Of a DNA stretch of 64,000 nt, positions 42,991 through 53,989 are shown piece by piece (within the stretch, counting starts at the first letter, position 1; the number at the start of each line of letters is the position of its first letter). The position numbers were made by a program, and so were the translations under genes. Under the pieces are notes generated by a model. It worked only from the letters and a program-made list of their open reading frames with translations. It did not search any database and was not told the origin of the DNA. The DNA is from Gambelia wislizenii (taxonomy: Eukaryota; Chordata; Lepidosauria; Squamata; Crotaphytidae): assembly GCA_030847615.1 (NCBI GenBank), contig JAUMIR010000002.1, positions 112,104,309 to 112,168,308 of the forward strand, in the 5' to 3' direction.

Positions 42991-43493
42991 AGTCTGGCTG
43001 CTACGGGACTGGAGATCTTTATCCCAATGCCTGGGTTTGGTGACAAGCTTACATATCGATGCTTTTTTTAACTTGCTGGGGATAGCTGGTCAGGCAAGCT
43101 TATCTAAATTCCCCACTTCTCTCTATTTTGCTGTTCACCAGTAAGGGATTATTGAGGCAGCTGCTGTTTACCTTGCCTGTTGCATGCAGGAACACAAACA
43201 ACAGCAGGATTGGCTAGAGTAGAATCTCATTCTTTTCCAGTTAAAGATTTATTGCACTATTTATTGCAGACATGCTGCTGTGTTTCTCCAACTCTCTTTG
43301 ACCAGCCTCCTAAATGTGTCGAGCTAGATGGAAGAGAAGAAAGAAAAGAGCAAGCTTAAAAAGGCTTTTGAAAAAGGAACTTCTTTTTGGCAAAGATATA
43401 CATTATGTGGCACTAGGGCATCCTCTCAGTGTGCCCACTCCCTAATCCTAAACACATATGTGTGGAAATCCCAGGTATTTCAAGGAAGTCTCA
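42991..43493. other. No gene seen
   Basis: No recognised features. Confidence 0.3.
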
Positions 43494-43922
43494 TGGTAAA
43501 AGGTTGGGAAACCATGCCCTGTGAATAGTAGCTTAGGGAGCTGGGTATGTTTAGCCTGGAGAAGAGAAGGTTAAGAGGTGACATGATAGCCATGTTTAAA
43601 TACTTGAAAGGATGTCATATTGAAGAGGGAGCAAGCTTGTTTCTGCTGCTCCAGAGACCAAGACATGGAGCAGTGGATTCAAATTACAGGGAAAGTGATT
43701 CCACCTAAGGATTAGGAAGAACTTCCTGAAGCTAAGAGCTGTTTGGCAGTGGAATGCACTGTTTCAGAATGTGGTGGAATTTCCTTCTTTGGAGGTTTTT
43801 CAACAGAAGTTGGATGGCCATCTGTCAGTTTGTGTATTCCTGCATGGCAGGGGATTGGACTGGATGGACTTTGTGGTCTCTTCCTACTCTATGGTTCTAT
43901 GTTTCTATAACTCTATGTGTTG
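43494..43922 (+). mobile_element. CR1 3' fragment, older
   Basis: Encodes a decayed [14 protein letters not shown] region of CR1 ORF2 and ends with TATGGTTCTATGTTTCTATAA-like repeats (the tail is degenerate). Several frameshifts relative to CR1-B. Confidence 0.85.
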
Positions 43923-46069
43923 TTAGCATACCCTACTACCCCCTTCCCACAATATCTCATAACTGGAAATATTGGACACTTTTTGGGGTCAGGTTAGCTG
44001 GGGCAAACCAAAAACGTCAGTTGGAGGTCATAATGACCTAGGACGTGTCTTAGAAATATAATAACAAGAAAGCCCATATTACGATTTTGCAGAAGCCCCT
44101 TAGTAAACAGTAATTAAGGAGGTATGTGCTAATCCTTTCTTCCAGCCCTGGGCACCTCAGTAAAGATTCAGTCAATCAATCGATCAAACAAACAAACAAA
44201 CAAACAATAAAGTGACTATTCCCAAATCTCATCCTACGGAAGTCTCTCCTATATCCCCTCCTGTCCAATCTTGTCATAAACCCATCAATTTCTATCTCCC
44301 AGACATTAACATAATCAGTTGTGTTTTAGTTTCCTTTGTCTACCCTATGGGAAAAGCCATTTAAGCCTTGTCCTAACCAGAGCACCCATTCATGATATTA
44401 AATAGGGTATAAACATTAATCTTCTGACAGTGGAAAGGTGTGCCACAGTGGATGAACCTGGCCACTCTCTTTCTTGGACTGGAACCTCCTGTGCCACCCT
44501 TAGATGCCTGCCTGAGTATCTTCACTGCATAAAACTCTGCTCTTCAAGACTGGTAACTATCGACCTATATCCCTGAATCTATCCCTCTATCCAATCTTTT
44601 TGCCTTATTCCTTGGTAGCCTTGTATGGTTCTTAGGAACATGTGTTCTGTGTGTGAGTTCATTGTGTTATTTCCAATAAAAATACTTTATTTCACTTTAA
44701 ACTGGAGTGCTCTCTATAGTTAGTACTGGTATACATAGGTGAAAAGATCCTGAAGTTACCTTCCTCTTGCAGGCTTCCATTTGAGCTAATAATTCCTCCA
44801 GATAGATTGTGGCATCACAGGTATGTCTCTAAAGCATCCCCGAACTTTTAGGGTAACAAGATAATTATGATTACTGTTTTATAGCCTTTCACAAAGACAA
44901 CATGACAAAGGAAACAATTCCTGCCAGCTTCATATCACTTATTCTGGAGTTTTCCTCTGTGAGATAAAAGTAGTAGCAAAAGCCAGAGGTTTGTTCTGAG
45001 CCATCAGCATGGATAATGGTCTGTTTGTTGTTACGCAAGGCGTTTCTCTCACTAATGTCATACTTTGCAGATACAATTATAGATGCACAATCATTTGGAA
45101 ACACAGAGGACTGTGTCTAATTGTTGCACAAGTAGGAGGCAGCTTTTGCAGTCTAACTTTCCCCACCACTCCAACCATTTATCTGTACCCCCCTCCAGAT
45201 GTTTGAGAGTCCACCTGGAGAGTGTAGGTTGTATCCATATTGGGCTCCCATATAGTATGTAACAAGAAAAACTTGAAGTCAGATGATGGGATCATAAAGT
45301 ACTCCAGTATGAATTCCATGGACACAAGATCCCTCCACCCAAGTTCAGGTTACTTTCTCTCCTGGCGCTACAGCTCGGCACAATCCAGCTTGATCTGCTG
45401 GAGAGGTTTCAAAGGGAGGGGGCAGGTAGCTGTAGAGGAAAGGAGGAAAGGGGGATGCTTCTCTGTGCTCTGCATCTGCCACATGTACAACCATTGGGTG
45501 CAACCTATAATTTCAAAAGAAGATGTAAAGATGGGTTTAAGGGCGATGTCAGTGTTACCCTTTTCTGCTTCTGGAACTGCTTCATTTCAAAATCTTTTGC
45601 ACTCCTGTGTTGTTTTGTCAGACGTGAACAAAAAAAGAACCAGGAGGATTTGACTGACTGTCTGAATGGGGAGCAGTGGATATACTAAATGCATAGGCTG
45701 AACACTTTGAACTGCAGAGACACATTTCTCCCTTTTAATCTTTCTCAATTATAGTAATTTTAGGTGTTATTTGTAACTGTAAGAGGTGTGAACTTTTCAG
45801 AGGGTCATTTTTCTGTTGATGCTTTTTCTTTGGAGCTTTATCTGCAGGTGTGTAATCCAGATTGGGTTTAGTGCAGTCTATACAAGTAATGTATCATTTT
45901 TTGGGTGGGTGGGGGCATTTCTTACATCTGTAATTTAAATGTAATTAAATGTGTGTGAGATATAAAATTGTCTCTTTTCTGCTTGCTGATTCACATCAAT
46001 GGTGTTCACAACACACACATTCTTGATAAAAAGGCATTTTTAGCATCAGAATCCTTTCTTTAGAACACT
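43923..46069. other. No gene; possible old retroelement 3' end
   Basis: An (AAAC)n run at about 44187-44208. AATAAA at 44675-44680 after a T-rich segment could be a retroelement or gene 3' end, but no coding sequence supports it. The 137-codon ORF at 45240 has no recognised domain and looks like chance. Confidence 0.3.
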
Positions 46070-46195
46070 TGGTGCTGTATGCTATATTTCAGAGGAAGGA
46101 ACTGGCAAAGCCATCTCTGAGTATTTCTTGCCTAAGAAAACCCAATGAAATTTATGGGGTCGTCATAAGCCGACAAGTGACTTGAAGGCAGATAC
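46070..46195 (+). mobile_element. 5S-type SINE, 3' part
   Basis: GGAAGGAACTGGCAAAGCC, ATGGGGTCGTCATAAGCCGA and GTGACTTGAAGGCA match the SINE at 28782. Most of the 5S head is missing. Confidence 0.75.
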
Positions 46196-46430
46196 ATGCT
46201 CATATGTACACAAAACACTCAGAGGTTAAGCCTTATTTATTTCTAAAGAATTTTCACCATTTAAAAATAAAGGATTTATCAACTGCAGTCCTCATGTTAT
46301 TGCTAAAGTTTTTCATTCTGAACTGCACCATGCTTATTTACACTTTATCTTTCAGTCCATCCATGCATCTTTCTCATAAGTCGGAGCAAGTCAGTATAAG
46401 TATAGTTACTATGTGGGTTTATCTACTTGT

Positions 46431-46440
46431 AATTCTTTGT
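46431..46440. repeat. Target-site duplication of the full-length LINE-V (left)
   Basis: AATTCTTTGT here and at 50427-50436, directly next to the two ends of LINE-V. Confidence 0.95.
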
Positions 46441-46484
46441 CCTCTCCATTGACGCCCCCTTGTCGTGGGAGAGAGGCTTGCGTA
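46441..46484 (+). other. Predicted 5'-terminal stem of LINE-V RNA
   Basis: The first 8 nt, CCTCTCCA, can pair with TGGGAGAGAGG about 25 nt later (one bulge), enclosing a small GAC/GTC stem. Some non-LTR elements start with HDV-like ribozymes; this fold is too small to claim one. Terminal position is established by the target duplication. Confidence 0.4.
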
Positions 46485-47238
46485 CCCTAATGATGTTTTG
46501 AGCTATGCTGGCGGTGGCATAATAGCCACTGGTAGGGTCTCCCATGCCAGACAGGTCAAAACCGAAGGGTCTGACAAAGAGCGTCAAAGGGCAGGATGGG
46601 CTCTCCAGCCTTGTGGCAACCGTCCTAGGAGAAGGAAAACTCCAATCCCAAACCCGGGCAGATGGTGCTCGTCCAACCCTGTAAGGTCAACCATCTAAGA
46701 GAAGGAAACTCTAATCAAACCTACGGCCCGAGGACCTCACTGCCACGTCCATGCTTGCAAGGCCACGGCAGATGAATCTCTGGTTTAAAGGGTGAGGCCA
46801 GTTCTGTGCACGCTGCGCTCCACCAGAAAAATCCATTGCACAGGCTCGAAGGACAAATCCATTTCCAAAAAAGCCCTGTAGCGACTGGCGAGGGACGAAA
46901 CCGGCAGGTGTAAAGATGCACTGGAAGCCGCAGCCCCAACCCTGCATGCAGGCGGTTCAGGACATTGGTCGCTCAAGCCTGACCCGGGAGATGACAGTCT
47001 TGTTCGGCAGCATTCTGAACGACCAAGCAGCCTTTTTTAAGGAGAGCACTGCTTGCTCCACATGGAGAGGGGCCTAGAAAAGGTGGCCTAAAGAAAGCTC
47101 ATCCCCAACTACCTGGTTGGCTAGCCGCGGCCAACGGGAATCTTCTGATGCGGTCAAACCAAGGCAAAGAAACAAAGGCACACACCGGCCTCCAAAGGTG
47201 TAAATAAACTGACACTTGCATGCTGGAACATCAGAACC

Positions 47239-50200
47239 ATGCAAGACTCTGAAGATAGTGGACGGCCTGAGCGTCGTTCTGCCCTAATAGCCCTTGAACT
47301 ATCACGGCTTAATATTGACATCGCTGCTCTTAGTGAAGTTCGCTTCCATGAGGAAGGCAGCCTTAAAGAACATGGCGCCGGCTACACACTTTACTGGTCT
47401 GGCAAACCCAAAACCGAAAAACATCTGTCAGGAGTAGGCTTTATGATTAAAAACTCCATTGCCTCCAAACTCGAAACCTTGCCAACAGGACACTCTGATC
47501 GCATTATTTCCTTACGCCTCCCACATGTTGTTCTCTTTAGTATATACGCCCCAACTATGCAAGCTGACCCTGTAGAGAAAGACAAATTCTACACAGACCT
47601 ACGCCAACTCATACAAAAAGTCCCTGTAGAAGATAAAATTATTATCCTTGGTGACTTCAACGCCAGAGTAGGAAAGAACTCCGAAGCCTGGAAAGGTGTC
47701 TTAGGCAAGCATGGTGTTGGAAATTGCAATGATAACGGACGCCTCCTGCTAGAGTTCTGTGCAGAACAACAGCTGACTATTACAAACACAATCTTTCAGC
47801 AGAAAGATAGCTTGAAGACAACCTGGATGCATCCCCGATCCAAACATTGGCACCTCATTGACTACGTTCTAGTCCGTCAGAGAGACATTCGTGATGTCCG
47901 TCATACCCGAGTGATGCCCAGTGCAGAATGCCAAACAGATCATCGCCTTGTCAGATGTAAACTAAATCTTCATCTTAAGTTCAAACCTAAGAGGGGTGGC
48001 ATCTTAAAGAAGAGACTCCAAGTCAACAATCTTCAACAAGCTACCATGAGAGACAACTTCCAGGCAAATCTACAAACGAAACTTGAAGACCACCCTACAG
48101 ATCCTTCTCCTACAGTGCTTTGGCAACATATCAAAAACAGTATCCTCCAGTCTGCAGAAGAATCCCTTGGCTTCTCCCACAAGAAAAATCAAGACTGGTT
48201 TGATGAAAACAACCAAGAGATACAGGAACTGTTGGCAAGGAAGAGAGCTGCTCACCAGGCATACCTCGCCCAGCCAACCTGTCATGTAAGAAAAGCAGCT
48301 TTCCGCCTCACATGTAGCAAACTACAACAAAAACTCCGAGACATGCAGAACAAGTGGTGGATCAGTATAGCAGAAAAGACACAACGCTGTGCAGATCTGG
48401 GTGATCATAGAGGATTTTATGAAGCTCTTAAAGCAGTGTTTGGACCTACTTATCAGGTCCAAAGCTCCTTATACAGTACAGATGGTCAAACATTAATTAC
48501 TGATAAAGCCTCCATCCTAAATCGTTGGGCTGAACATTTTCAAAGTCTCTTTAGCGCCAACCGAGTAGTCCAAGCCTCAGCTATCCAAGATATGATACAA
48601 AAACCAATGAAAAATGAATTGGACATAGCTCCCACTTTGGAAGAGACCTTTAAGGCCATACAGCAGATGAAAAACGGCAAGGCAGCTGGGATTGATGGAA
48701 TCCCACCTGAAGTTTGGAAACACGGAGGTCATGCACTCCACGAAAAATTCCACGAATTCCTTGTGAATTGCTGGGAAAAAGGGGAACTGCCATCAGACCT
48801 CCGAGATGCAGTCATCATCACCCTGTACAAGAAAAAAGGAGCAAAATCCGACTGCTCAAACTATCGAGGCATAACACTGCTCTCTATTGCTGGAAAAATC
48901 CTTGCAAGGATACTCCTGAACAGGTTAGTTCCTGCTATTGCAGAAGAACTTCTCCCTGAAAGCCAATGTGGCTTCAGAGCCAATAGGAGTACTACAGACA
49001 TGGTATTTGCCCTTAGGCAACTGCAAGAAAAATGTAGGGAGCAGAACAAGGGTCTCTATGTAACATTTGTCGACCTCACCAAAGCCTTTGACACTGTAAG
49101 TAGAAAAGGTCTGTGGCAGATCCTGGAAAGACTAGGATGCCCCCCCAAATTCCTTAAAATGATTATCTTGCTACACGAGGGACAGCGTGGTCAAGTCAGA
49201 TATGGCGATGCTCTTTCAGAGCCCTTTCTAATAACTAATGGAGTGAAGCAAGGTTGTGTTCTTGCACCAACCTTATTTACAATCTTCTTTAGCATGATGC
49301 TCCAAAGGGCTATGGCAGAGCTTGAAGAAGACGACGGCATCTATATACGCTACCGTACTGATGGTAGCTTGTTTAACTTAAGCCGTCTGAGGGCTCACAC
49401 TAAGACTCTAAACTATCTAGTCCATGAGCTGCTCTTCGCCGATGCTGCTGCCCTTGTTGCCCACACAGAAGGAGCTCTGCAGCGCCTAACATCCTGCTTT
49501 GCAACAGCTGCAGAGCTGTTTGGGCTAGAAGTCAACCTGAAGAAAACAGAAGTTCTTTACCAGCCTGCACCACAGGACGAACACCACCATCCCCACATTG
49601 CCGTCGGCAAATCAGTGCTCAAGTCTGTTCAGCAGTTCACCTACCTGGGAAGCATCATCTCCTCAGATGCCAAGATTGACAAAGAGATCGATCACAGATT
49701 AGCAAAGGCATATAGTGCATTTGGAAGACTTCACAAAAGAGTCTGGAGCAATAAACACCTGAGGCAAAGCACAAAAATCAGTGTGTATAGAGCCATCGTA
49801 CTGTCTATCCTCCTTTATGGATCTGAAACATGGGTCACCTATCGCCACCACCTACGACTCCTCGAGCGCTTTCATCAGCGCTGTCTACGCACAATCCTAA
49901 ATATACACTGGACTGACTATGTGACGAATGTTGCTGTCCTTGAGCAAGCAGGGATCACCAGCATTGAGGCCATGATATTGAGAACACAGCTGCGCTGGGC
50001 AGGGCACGTTTCTAGGATGGAGGACCATCGCCTCCCAAAAATACTACTCTACGGTGAACTTGCCACGGGTCAGCGTAAGAGGGGCGCTCCAAAAAAGCGA
50101 TACAAAGACTCCCTGAAACAACATCTCAGGCTTGGCCAAATTGATCACCAACAGTGGTCCGCCCTGGCCTCACATCGGGAGGCATGGAGACGCACTATCC

Positions 50201-50397
50201 ACAATGCTGCAGCCTTATTTGAGAACTCACTACGAACAAGTCTTGAAGAGAAACGACAACGCAGAAAGAATCACAACCCAAAAACATCACCCAAGGAGAC
50301 CTTCTGCTGTGCTTTTTGCAACCGGACTTGTTTATCTCGGATTGGCCTGTTTAGTCATCAGCGCGCTTGCAGAAAGCGCGGGATGAGTCCTTCCTGA
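47239..50397 (+). CDS. LINE-V endonuclease-reverse transcriptase, RT box mutated
   Basis: 1052 codons from the first ATG, no stops. That ATG lies inside the conserved endonuclease start motif CWNIRTM; the frame is open back to a TGA near 47148 with no earlier ATG, so the true start is unclear. AP endonuclease: SEVRF, IILGDFNARVG, QTDHRLV. Reverse transcriptase: SNYRGITLLSIAGKILAR, DLTKAFDTVSR (motif A), GVKQGCVLAPTLF (motif B), and LLFADAAALVAH where FADD is expected: residue 736 is Ala (GCT, 49444-49446) in place of the second catalytic Asp. Thumb-like region SETWVTYRHHLRLLERF. C-terminal finger CAFC-x12-H-x3-C. Probably unable to reverse-transcribe despite its open frame. Confidence 0.93.
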   Translation: MQDSEDSGRPERRSALIALELSRLNIDIAALSEVRFHEEGSLKEHGAGYTLYWSGKPKTEKHLSGVGFMIKNSIASKLETLPTGHSDRIISLRLPHVVLFSIYAPTMQADPVEKDKFYTDLRQLIQKVPVEDKIIILGDFNARVGKNSEAWKGVLGKHGVGNCNDNGRLLLEFCAEQQLTITNTIFQQKDSLKTTWMHPRSKHWHLIDYVLVRQRDIRDVRHTRVMPSAECQTDHRLVRCKLNLHLKFKPKRGGILKKRLQVNNLQQATMRDNFQANLQTKLEDHPTDPSPTVLWQHIKNSILQSAEESLGFSHKKNQDWFDENNQEIQELLARKRAAHQAYLAQPTCHVRKAAFRLTCSKLQQKLRDMQNKWWISIAEKTQRCADLGDHRGFYEALKAVFGPTYQVQSSLYSTDGQTLITDKASILNRWAEHFQSLFSANRVVQASAIQDMIQKPMKNELDIAPTLEETFKAIQQMKNGKAAGIDGIPPEVWKHGGHALHEKFHEFLVNCWEKGELPSDLRDAVIITLYKKKGAKSDCSNYRGITLLSIAGKILARILLNRLVPAIAEELLPESQCGFRANRSTTDMVFALRQLQEKCREQNKGLYVTFVDLTKAFDTVSRKGLWQILERLGCPPKFLKMIILLHEGQRGQVRYGDALSEPFLITNGVKQGCVLAPTLFTIFFSMMLQRAMAELEEDDGIYIRYRTDGSLFNLSRLRAHTKTLNYLVHELLFADAAALVAHTEGALQRLTSCFATAAELFGLEVNLKKTEVLYQPAPQDEHHHPHIAVGKSVLKSVQQFTYLGSIISSDAKIDKEIDHRLAKAYSAFGRLHKRVWSNKHLRQSTKISVYRAIVLSILLYGSETWVTYRHHLRLLERFHQRCLRTILNIHWTDYVTNVAVLEQAGITSIEAMILRTQLRWAGHVSRMEDHRLPKILLYGELATGQRKRGAPKKRYKDSLKQHLRLGQIDHQQWSALASHREAWRRTIHNAAALFENSLRTSLEEKRQRRKNHNPKTSPKETFCCAFCNRTCLSRIGLFSHQRACRKRGMSPS

Positions 50398-50426
50398 ATC
50401 TTCGTTTGCGAAGAAAAGCCAGAGAG
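50398..50426 (+). other. LINE-V 3' UTR hairpin and tail
   Basis: Directly after the stop, TCTTCG-TTTG-CGAAGA forms a 6-bp stem with a 4-nt loop, followed by AAAGCCAGAGAG. The same hairpin is at the end of every LINE-V 3' copy here. In L2- and CR1-like LINEs a 3' stem-loop is the recognition site for reverse transcription; the same role is inferred here. Confidence 0.8.
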
Positions 50427-50436
50427 AATTCTTTGT

Positions 50437-51084
50437 AAAAGCCATGGCTTCTAATACTAACAGAACAAGAATTAATATCCTCTGAACAAGTATTGATTTT
50501 TTAATGGTTATGTGTAGAATATTCCCAGGTCAGTATTAAAACTCTTTTATTGCTCACAGTAGCTCATTTGTAAAGTTGTAGTAACTGCATAGGATGTGAG
50601 GCAGATCAAGGTCCCAATTCATTCCAAGCCAAATATAAAATAAGAGCCAAAAGTTAATCCTGATTGACACTAGATTGCATAAACGCACCTTGTACCTCTA
50701 GATCAGCTCTGCACAAACAATTCCTTTTATATCTAAATATCTGCAGGAGATAAGCATGTAATCTTACATAAAAGAAAGGCTCTGTGTTGTATAAGATACT
50801 TAAGAGGACTAACATACTTTTGAAATTTTGGCCTTTTTTCATGTGTCCAACAACATATTTTTAAGGCCACTGGATTTTTTTCACCGTGTGGAATGGTCCA
50901 TTTCTGATTTCTTAGCCTGGGCGTCTAACAGCAAAACTTCATCTCTGAGAGGGAAGCAACCATAACCAACCTTCATGTTGGTCTTGTTTAGCAAATCAAC
51001 ACATATAAATATCAGTATTAAATAATTTTAATATTTTGATAAAGAATCAATTCTATGAATAACATAACCAACTTTTAAAAAAAC
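50437..51084. other. No gene seen
   Basis: AT-rich sequence, no recognised features. Confidence 0.3.
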
Positions 51085-51282
51085 CCGTTGTTGTTATTGT
51101 TGTTGTGTGCCTTCAAGTCATTTCTGACTTATAGCGACCCCATCATGGGGTTTTCTGAAGCTGAGAGTGTGTGACTTGCTAAGATCACCCAGTGGATTTT
51201 CATGGCCAAACAGGGATTTGAACCCTGGTTTCCATGGTCATAGTCCAACAGTCAAATCACTATGCCATGCTGGCTCCTATTC
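51085..51282 (-). mobile_element. tRNA-type SINE
   Basis: Tail TTGTGTGCCTTCAAGTCATT and TGACTTATAGCGACCCC, body GTGTGACTTGCTAAGATCACC, head GGGATTTGAACCCTGG (B box, complement) and CACTATGCCATGCTGGCTCC, on the - strand. Confidence 0.8.
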
Positions 51283-53324
51283 ATATTTAGTGGGGAAATG
51301 CTTTCTTCATCTATGCCTCAAATTTCACCTAATAACAAATATGGGTTTACTGTAATTTGGAGTCTGCTATTCCAATCCATAAAAGAAAATCCCTCAGTGC
51401 ATTTGTCTGTCTTTGCCATAGCTCCCAAACTGTGAAGCATACACACTTGAACTTTGACATAGATTTTAAGAAGACTCTGGGAGTATGCATCTCAGGATTA
51501 TTTTGTTATTGTTTTTTGATCGATGAGTAAATTTTAATTACTTAAAATCTGTCTGGAGCCTGCAGTACTATCTTTAGCCTCTAGATGCCAGAACTTCCCT
51601 CACCAGAGAAATTAAACAGAAGACAGGCATGAGAGATTCATTTCCTGGTGGGGTTTTTAGGCAATTGTTTTATCCTTTTGCTTTGTAGGGATCTTAAATA
51701 CTTAAATGGTTGAGAGAAAGAGACAGTGAATGAAATGCTGCTGGTAAGAAGGAAGTGGGGTAGGAATGAGTGGAGGAAAAGGCTGAACAAATACTGTAGT
51801 GGAGGTGAAGAAAAGAAGGAAACTAAAAGTGCAGAAGGAACAGTAAAAAGCAGAGGGAAGAGCATGGAATGGAGGGACTAGGCAGTTTCTAACCCTTGTG
51901 AAGGTGGCACTTCGACTAGTATTGAATAAGTAGTTATGGGCTTTTTAATAGAATTGTTTGTTTTATTGTTTTAAAACTTTTGTAATATAAGATATATTTT
52001 GTAATACAAGATTTGGGCTGAACATTGTTTTAAATTGTAAGCTGATTTGGCTTGCATGCTTGAAGAAAGGTGGAATATAAAATAAACAAACTTAATTTTT
52101 AAATAAACCCAGTACTGTATTCTGCTGGCTTCTCTCTCTCTCTGCTAATGCTTGCCAAATTGGTTTATTTCATCATATGTATTATAGACCAATTCCCATC
52201 TAATTGTAAACCATGTAGCTTTTCCAGCCTTCCAAAATTAAAAAAAAGCCCTTAATTTTGTCATAAGACATGATAAATGCTCACATCCACAGAGTAACAT
52301 CCCCAGCATTTATCATTTACATCTTTGTAGATTTATTTTGGCCTTGAAAGATTAATTTCTCTTGAGAAATCTATTTGCTGAAACTTTCTTCAAAATTTGC
52401 ACACAATATCACGAAAGCTCAAATTTGCCATGCTTCTAGAGGCACACATCTAATTTTCTATACTTCCCTCAGAAATCTAGATCCCATTAAATTTAATAGT
52501 GGTTCTCTCCTGTGCAGTTCTGCTGATCAGAAACAGGGTTGGGAAAAGGGAAGGCAATTGACTTGCATTGACCCCACCCCAGTTTTTGACAAACAGAATT
52601 CTTAACTATGGGTGGATGACTGACAGGCCATCTCCAGAAGGTAATTTCACTATCCTAGGGGTGTCTAAATGGTAAAAATACTTATCACAGAATGCAAGGA
52701 GAATGTGGTCTGTCTCAATGGGATTCCACATCATTTTGACATATTGGGAAGGAGGGGCCCCAAAATCATCATATACTGTGCAGGAAAAACCTTTGTGGCT
52801 TTTCCTGAAGTTTTTTTTTTTTTTTTTTAAAGTGGGGGGAATGCACATCCCTGTTCATTGGGACAAGCAATTTGATTTGATTCATTTTTACTATGCAAGC
52901 AGAAGTTGAAAGCTGATTGGTTGGATGTGCACAGGGGAGGAGCTTGCTAACAAGGCAAGCACCCGGAGCTGCCATGTTGGATTTTTTGCCTTAGTGAGTG
53001 GGCACAAAGGTGATTTTTTTTGTTTGCTTTTTTGTTAAAGCAAAAGGTTGCTCTTTCTCACCTTGGCTATGATTAAAAAAAATACTGTCCAGCAGCAACA
53101 AATTGGGGTAAGTAAAAACATGAGTAATTCACTCGCGGCTGCCATCTTGATTCTCAGGCATGCCCATTTGTACAGCAAACGTGGATAGCTTTGCATGCCT
53201 GCGGTCTACCAGAAAACTCTGTTAAGACAAATAGCAGCTGCTGCAAATTGTCATTACTGCAGAGCAATCCAGATTTTTTTTTTTTGCCTCATATAGACAA
53301 GCCCTAAATGACATTCAAGATGGC
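51283..53324. other. No gene; possible L2-like tail
   Basis: About 51950-52095 (TTTAAATTGTAAGCTGATTTGG, GAAAGGTGGAATATAAAATAAA) resembles the 3' end of an L2-like LINE in + orientation; the words are approximate. There are T runs at 52810-52829 and 53275-53285. No exon was recognised. Confidence 0.35.
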
Positions 53325-53530
53325 CTAAACACTCTGAAGGCACCAGGTCCCATCTCATCTTGGAAGCTGAGTAGGTCAGCTTTGGTTAGAATTTGGATGG
53401 GAGACCATCAATGAATACCAGGTGCTGTAGGAACTGTCAAAATCACCTCTGAGTATTTCTTGCCTAAGAAAACCCTATGAAATTCATAGGGTTGCCATAA
53501 GTCAACAAGTGACTTGACGGCATATATAAA
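53325..53530 (+). mobile_element. 5S-rRNA-headed SINE, older copy
   Basis: Head CATCTTGGAAGCTGAGTAGG and TTTGGATGGGAGACCATC, body CACCTCTGAGTATTTCTTGCC, tail CCATAAGTCAACAAGTGACTTG. More diverged in the head than the copy at 28782. Confidence 0.8.
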
Positions 53531-53989
53531 CACACAGTGATATCCAATTTCTTTCATTCACCATAGTTCAATCACTGCTCCCAAATATTTATTTAAGCTG
53601 TTACAGTTTCCCACCAGAGTAAATTTAAAGCTTCTTTCAGTTGTTAATACTATTGCTCCACTTTTCAGACAGTAATTAGAGCTTTCCCTGATTCTAGTGG
53701 CATGTCTCCAAGTTAAGCCCATTGCCTGTTGCCCCTTTCTTTGTAGCAAAGAAAAGGTGCAGGAATTTTCTTTCAGAGTCTTCCTTTAGAAATGTGAGGG
53801 TTCTTTTTATGTCTCATTTTAATCTTCTGCCCATCCCCCCCATCCCGTCAGCCTCTGGACTGAGCTTACCTTCTACATGCTTTGAACATGTTTATGCAAG
53901 AGAAGAGGAAGAAGGAAAAAATTATAGATGAGGAGAAACTTGTGTTTAAGATGCTACTAAACAACTGTAGACAGTCTGGTCAGTCTTTT

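Larger units (their letters stand above)
46441..50426 (+). mobile_element. LINE-V: full-length RTE/Vingi-like LINE (3986 bp)
   Basis: Bounded by exact 10-bp target duplications. 5' UTR of about 0.8 kb starting CCTCTCCATTGACGCC, one long ORF, and a 3' UTR of only 29 nt made of a hairpin (TCTTCG-TTTG-CGAAGA) and an AAAGCCAGAGAG tail. At least eight other copies in the window are 3' fragments of it. The layout (single APE-RT protein, no RNase H seen, short non-poly(A) tail) resembles RTE or Vingi elements; the exact clade is not settled here. Confidence 0.93.

Noticed and set aside
43923..44705. Possible LTR or gene 3' end at the AATAAA near 44675
   Set aside because: No TG...CA ends, no paired LTR and no upstream coding sequence were found.
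45240..45653. 137-codon ORF
   Set aside because: No domain, no splice context, no relation to neighbouring repeats; length is compatible with chance.
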